In this document: in pieces, positions 6,209-7,934 of the stretch
Layout: every line of letters begins with the position of its first letter
How positions within the stretch are numbered: the first letter of the stretch is position 1
From: Candidatus Firestoneibacteriota bacterium
Lineage (GTDB): Bacteria; Oederibacteriota; JAAXVQ01; JAUVAV01
Direction of reading: 5' to 3'
Length of the DNA stretch: 7,934 bases
Assembly (NCBI GenBank): GCA_030635415.1
Contig: DAOVYW010000110.1
Location: forward strand, 1 to 7,934
The notes under the pieces: model-generated
Database searches by the model: none
The model's input: only the letters and a program-made list of their open reading frames with translations
What the model was told of the DNA's origin: nothing
Made by a program: the position numbers and the translations under genes

Positions 6209-7934
6209 AGGATAAGTTATGACGATTTCCACCTGCCGGTTTTTCCGGCGGCTTTCTTCATCCCGGCTAGTAACATAAGGCTTAAGAAAGCCGTAGCCTT
6301 TAATCCGGAACAGTTTTTCCTTGAATTCCTCCTCTTCCACCAGGTACCGTTGCACGGACGCCGCCCGTTGACGCGAGAGTTTAAGGTTGTATTGCTTACT
6401 GCCGATTTCGTCCGTGTGCCCCTTGATCACTACCCCGGATACGGGATAATGCCGCATGATCATGGCCGCAGCCTGCAATTTATGCAAGGCCGCTTTTTTG
6501 AGGTAATATTCATTGTAATTGAATAATATTTGGTTGATTTCAAGCTTGCTTTCCTCTGGGCCGGTGGATTTATCCTTAACCCGAACCAGGACAATGGGAA
6601 TTATTTGCCGCCAGGCAACGCCGTTTTTATCCTGAATGACCAAATCGGCTTGGTATTGATCCTCGGCTTTTACGCGCACATGGGATTTTTCCGGAGTCCA
6701 TTCTAAATGTTGAGGCAATCGCCCCCTGCCCTGGAAACTTTTCATTTTTGCGCCGGTGGGGGTATTTTGGATCTCCATCTTCCAGGACTGAAAATTCGAG
6801 TTGTCGTGCCGCAGAGAAAGTGTCAGTGGAATATCCAGTAAATAGCCCTGCAATGCTATCAAGAGGCCGGGTTGCATGCTGACTAGGGAAGACGATATTT
6901 CCTGTTTTTGATCATGCTTGCCAATAAAAGTCAGTTTGTACCCGGCAAAGCCGGCGGGAAGTTTGCGCTGCGCCTTATCCCGGGCAAGTAGGGAATTTAA
7001 TTCACGGATATCTGTTGCCATCTGACTGTATTGCTTAATGATTTTGCCGTCCGGGGACGCGAATTCCAATTTGTACATCCTGGGTTGGAAATGTTTTTTC
7101 ACCTGCTGCACATTAAAAGAGAGTATGGTTTCCGTGGTTTGTGTCTGTGCCGCGGGCTGATGAAGCTTGGGCGCGAGCGCGGTTTGTTTGGAAAGCAAGC
7201 GCCCTGATACCATGCCGGCACGATATGCCTCGTCCTCAATTCTGAATTGATACCAGGTGCCCTGATCATTAGCCAGTGGTTGCCCGGCTATATCGGTCAT
7301 ATCCCAGATAAGCTGCTCGGGTGGCGAATTTTTACCCTGCCAGCGCTTGAGTACCAGCCCATTTTCATCCATGATTTTAAATCGCCATTTCCTGAGAGGG
7401 GCATGGCTTGTTGCCTCCAGGTCAAATTGCTGCACAAAACGGTTTTCACGGTCTAGGCGCGCCAAAACTTTAACCCGGGCGCTGGGATTTCCCCGGTTAC
7501 CAATAAAAGAATATTGCAGGCTGACCAGATGCACCAGATCCAATTCAGGGAGGGGAAGCATGCCATAATCAATCCGGAACGGGACATAGCTGAAGCCCAG
7601 GCCGAAACTCCATTTTTCGTTCATATCCGGCTGAAAATAGCAACCGCTCCGGAGAATCAGATGGTTGAATAATTCGATTTCACTTCCAAGCGCGCCTTGG
7701 AATTGCTTGTCCCCATCGAGCGAAGCGGCAGCAGTCAAGCGAGGCCGGATCTGCCCGTAATCCGGGAACTGATACATTGCCGCGCTTTGGAATTGGGACG
7801 GCAGGGAATCGGCTTCCTCTGCCAGCGGGGTGGTTACGCCGAGATTACGCACTGTTGCCTGGATTTGAAAATCAGACCAAGGCGGACGATAAACCAGGCC
7901 CAAATCAATCGCGCCGCCATGGCTGGTGGCTTCC
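6194..7934 (-). CDS. PorV/PorQ-like beta-barrel, Ig-like domains and OmpA-family C-terminal domain (5' end outside window)
   Basis: Likely an outer-membrane protein that grips peptidoglycan. The stop is TAA at 6196-6194. The TTG at 7903 is not a convincing start: ten more in-frame codons without a stop (EATSHGGAID) run to the right edge and match the 'DLGLVYRP' strand that continues from them, so signal peptide and most of the barrel are missing. Counting TTG as 1: residues 1-133 are barrel strands of PorV/PorQ type (IQATVRNLG at 13-21; the barrel ends VSLQYSF at 127-133). Residues 163-215 show the FlgD-like Ig pattern (WRFKIMDENG, then PPEQLIWDMTDIAG). A second such unit is at about 360-432. 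Residues 447-556 are an OmpA domain: GHTDEIGS at 485-492, NLKLSRQRAASV at 496-507, GYG at 526-528, KNRQVEI at 544-550. Asp488 and Arg503 correspond to the Asp and Arg that bind diaminopimelate in OmpA. Barrel/Ig/OmpA fusions occur in FCB-group and candidate-phylum bacteria. Confidence 0.92.
   Translation of the reverse strand, partial: EATSHGGAIDLGLVYRPPWSDFQIQATVRNLGVTTPLAEEADSLPSQFQSAAMYQFPDYGQIRPRLTAAASLDGDKQFQGALGSEIELFNHLILRSGCYFQPDMNEKWSFGLGFSYVPFRIDYGMLPLPELDLVHLVSLQYSFIGNRGNPSARVKVLARLDRENRFVQQFDLEATSHAPLRKWRFKIMDENGLVLKRWQGKNSPPEQLIWDMTDIAGQPLANDQGTWYQFRIEDEAYRAGMVSGRLLSKQTALAPKLHQPAAQTQTTETILSFNVQQVKKHFQPRMYKLEFASPDGKIIKQYSQMATDIRELNSLLARDKAQRKLPAGFAGYKLTFIGKHDQKQEISSSLVSMQPGLLIALQGYLLDIPLTLSLRHDNSNFQSWKMEIQNTPTGAKMKSFQGRGRLPQHLEWTPEKSHVRVKAEDQYQADLVIQDKNGVAWRQIIPIVLVRVKDKSTGPEESKLEINQILFNYNEYYLKKAALHKLQAAAMIMRHYPVSGVVIKGHTDEIGSKQYNLKLSRQRAASVQRYLVEEEEFKEKLFRIKGYGFLKPYVTSRDEESRRKNRQVEIVITYPEKKK
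6236..6565 (-). other. OmpA-family peptidoglycan-binding domain
   Basis: Residues 447-556 of the minus-strand protein (TTG at 7903 as residue 1). It keeps the family signature: the opening strand QILFNYNEYYL, then GHTDEIG, N-x-x-L-S-x-x-R-A-x-x-V, GYG, and a closing R-x-x-N-R-x-V-E-I. The polypeptide ends 13 residues later in Pro-Glu-Lys-Lys-Lys. All key binding residues are present, so binding to the cell wall is a fair inference. Confidence 0.9.

Noticed and set aside
6122..6526. Plus-strand open frame of 134 codons
   Set aside because: It lies opposite the conserved OmpA domain, which is clearly the real coding strand; its own translation shows no domain.
7901..7903. TTG as the start codon of the minus-strand gene
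   Set aside because: Ten further in-frame codons without a stop continue a beta-barrel strand pattern to the right edge, and a barrel cannot begin here without its signal peptide.
1..7934. CRISPR array, tRNA or rRNA gene, insertion sequence
   Set aside because: There are no short regularly spaced repeats, no cloverleaf-like or rRNA-like sequence, and no transposase motif; the only long repeat is the coding duplication at 2219-3799.

Overview
The window holds two large protein-coding genes, facing each other and both cut by the window edges, with 198 bp between their 3' ends. The organism looks like an uncultured Gram-negative bacterium. A PorV/PorQ-type outer-membrane barrel fused to Ig-like domains and an OmpA peptidoglycan-binding domain implies a diderm envelope. 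A very long ORF of membrane segments and unfamiliar soluble domains is typical of candidate phyla such as Omnitrophota, which are known for giant genes. The phylum is a guess from gene style; no marker gene is present.

Bases 2-5995 (+ strand) are the 3' part of a giant gene: 1997 in-window codons with no stop between the left edge and the TAA at 5993-5995. The modules, in order, are an N-terminal membrane block, an AT-rich soluble domain (about residues 105-550), a GC-richer multi-pass membrane block carrying an HExxH sequence (about 563-726), two tandem copies of a ~250-residue soluble module 278 residues apart (about 734-987 and 1012-1260), one more membrane segment (about 1307-1325), and a long GC-rich, mostly helical C-terminal region (about 1326-1991). 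Residue numbers for this protein count the GTG at base 20 as residue 1. Both tandem copies have features of a divergent GNAT acetyltransferase fold. I could not assign a function to the whole protein.

Bases 5996-6193 form the intergenic spacer. It contains several short inverted repeats, one of which (6169-6188), followed by a T-rich tract, is a possible terminator for the plus-strand gene.

Bases 6194-7934 (- strand) are the 3' part of a gene for a modular envelope protein: the last strands of a PorV/PorQ-like beta-barrel, FlgD-like Ig domains, and a C-terminal OmpA-family peptidoglycan-binding domain. Its frame is still open at the right edge, so the barrel's beginning and the signal peptide lie outside.

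The two genes converge and so are not in one operon; nothing in the sequence ties their functions together beyond both being envelope or membrane proteins. No RNA gene, CRISPR array, transposon or integration site was seen.
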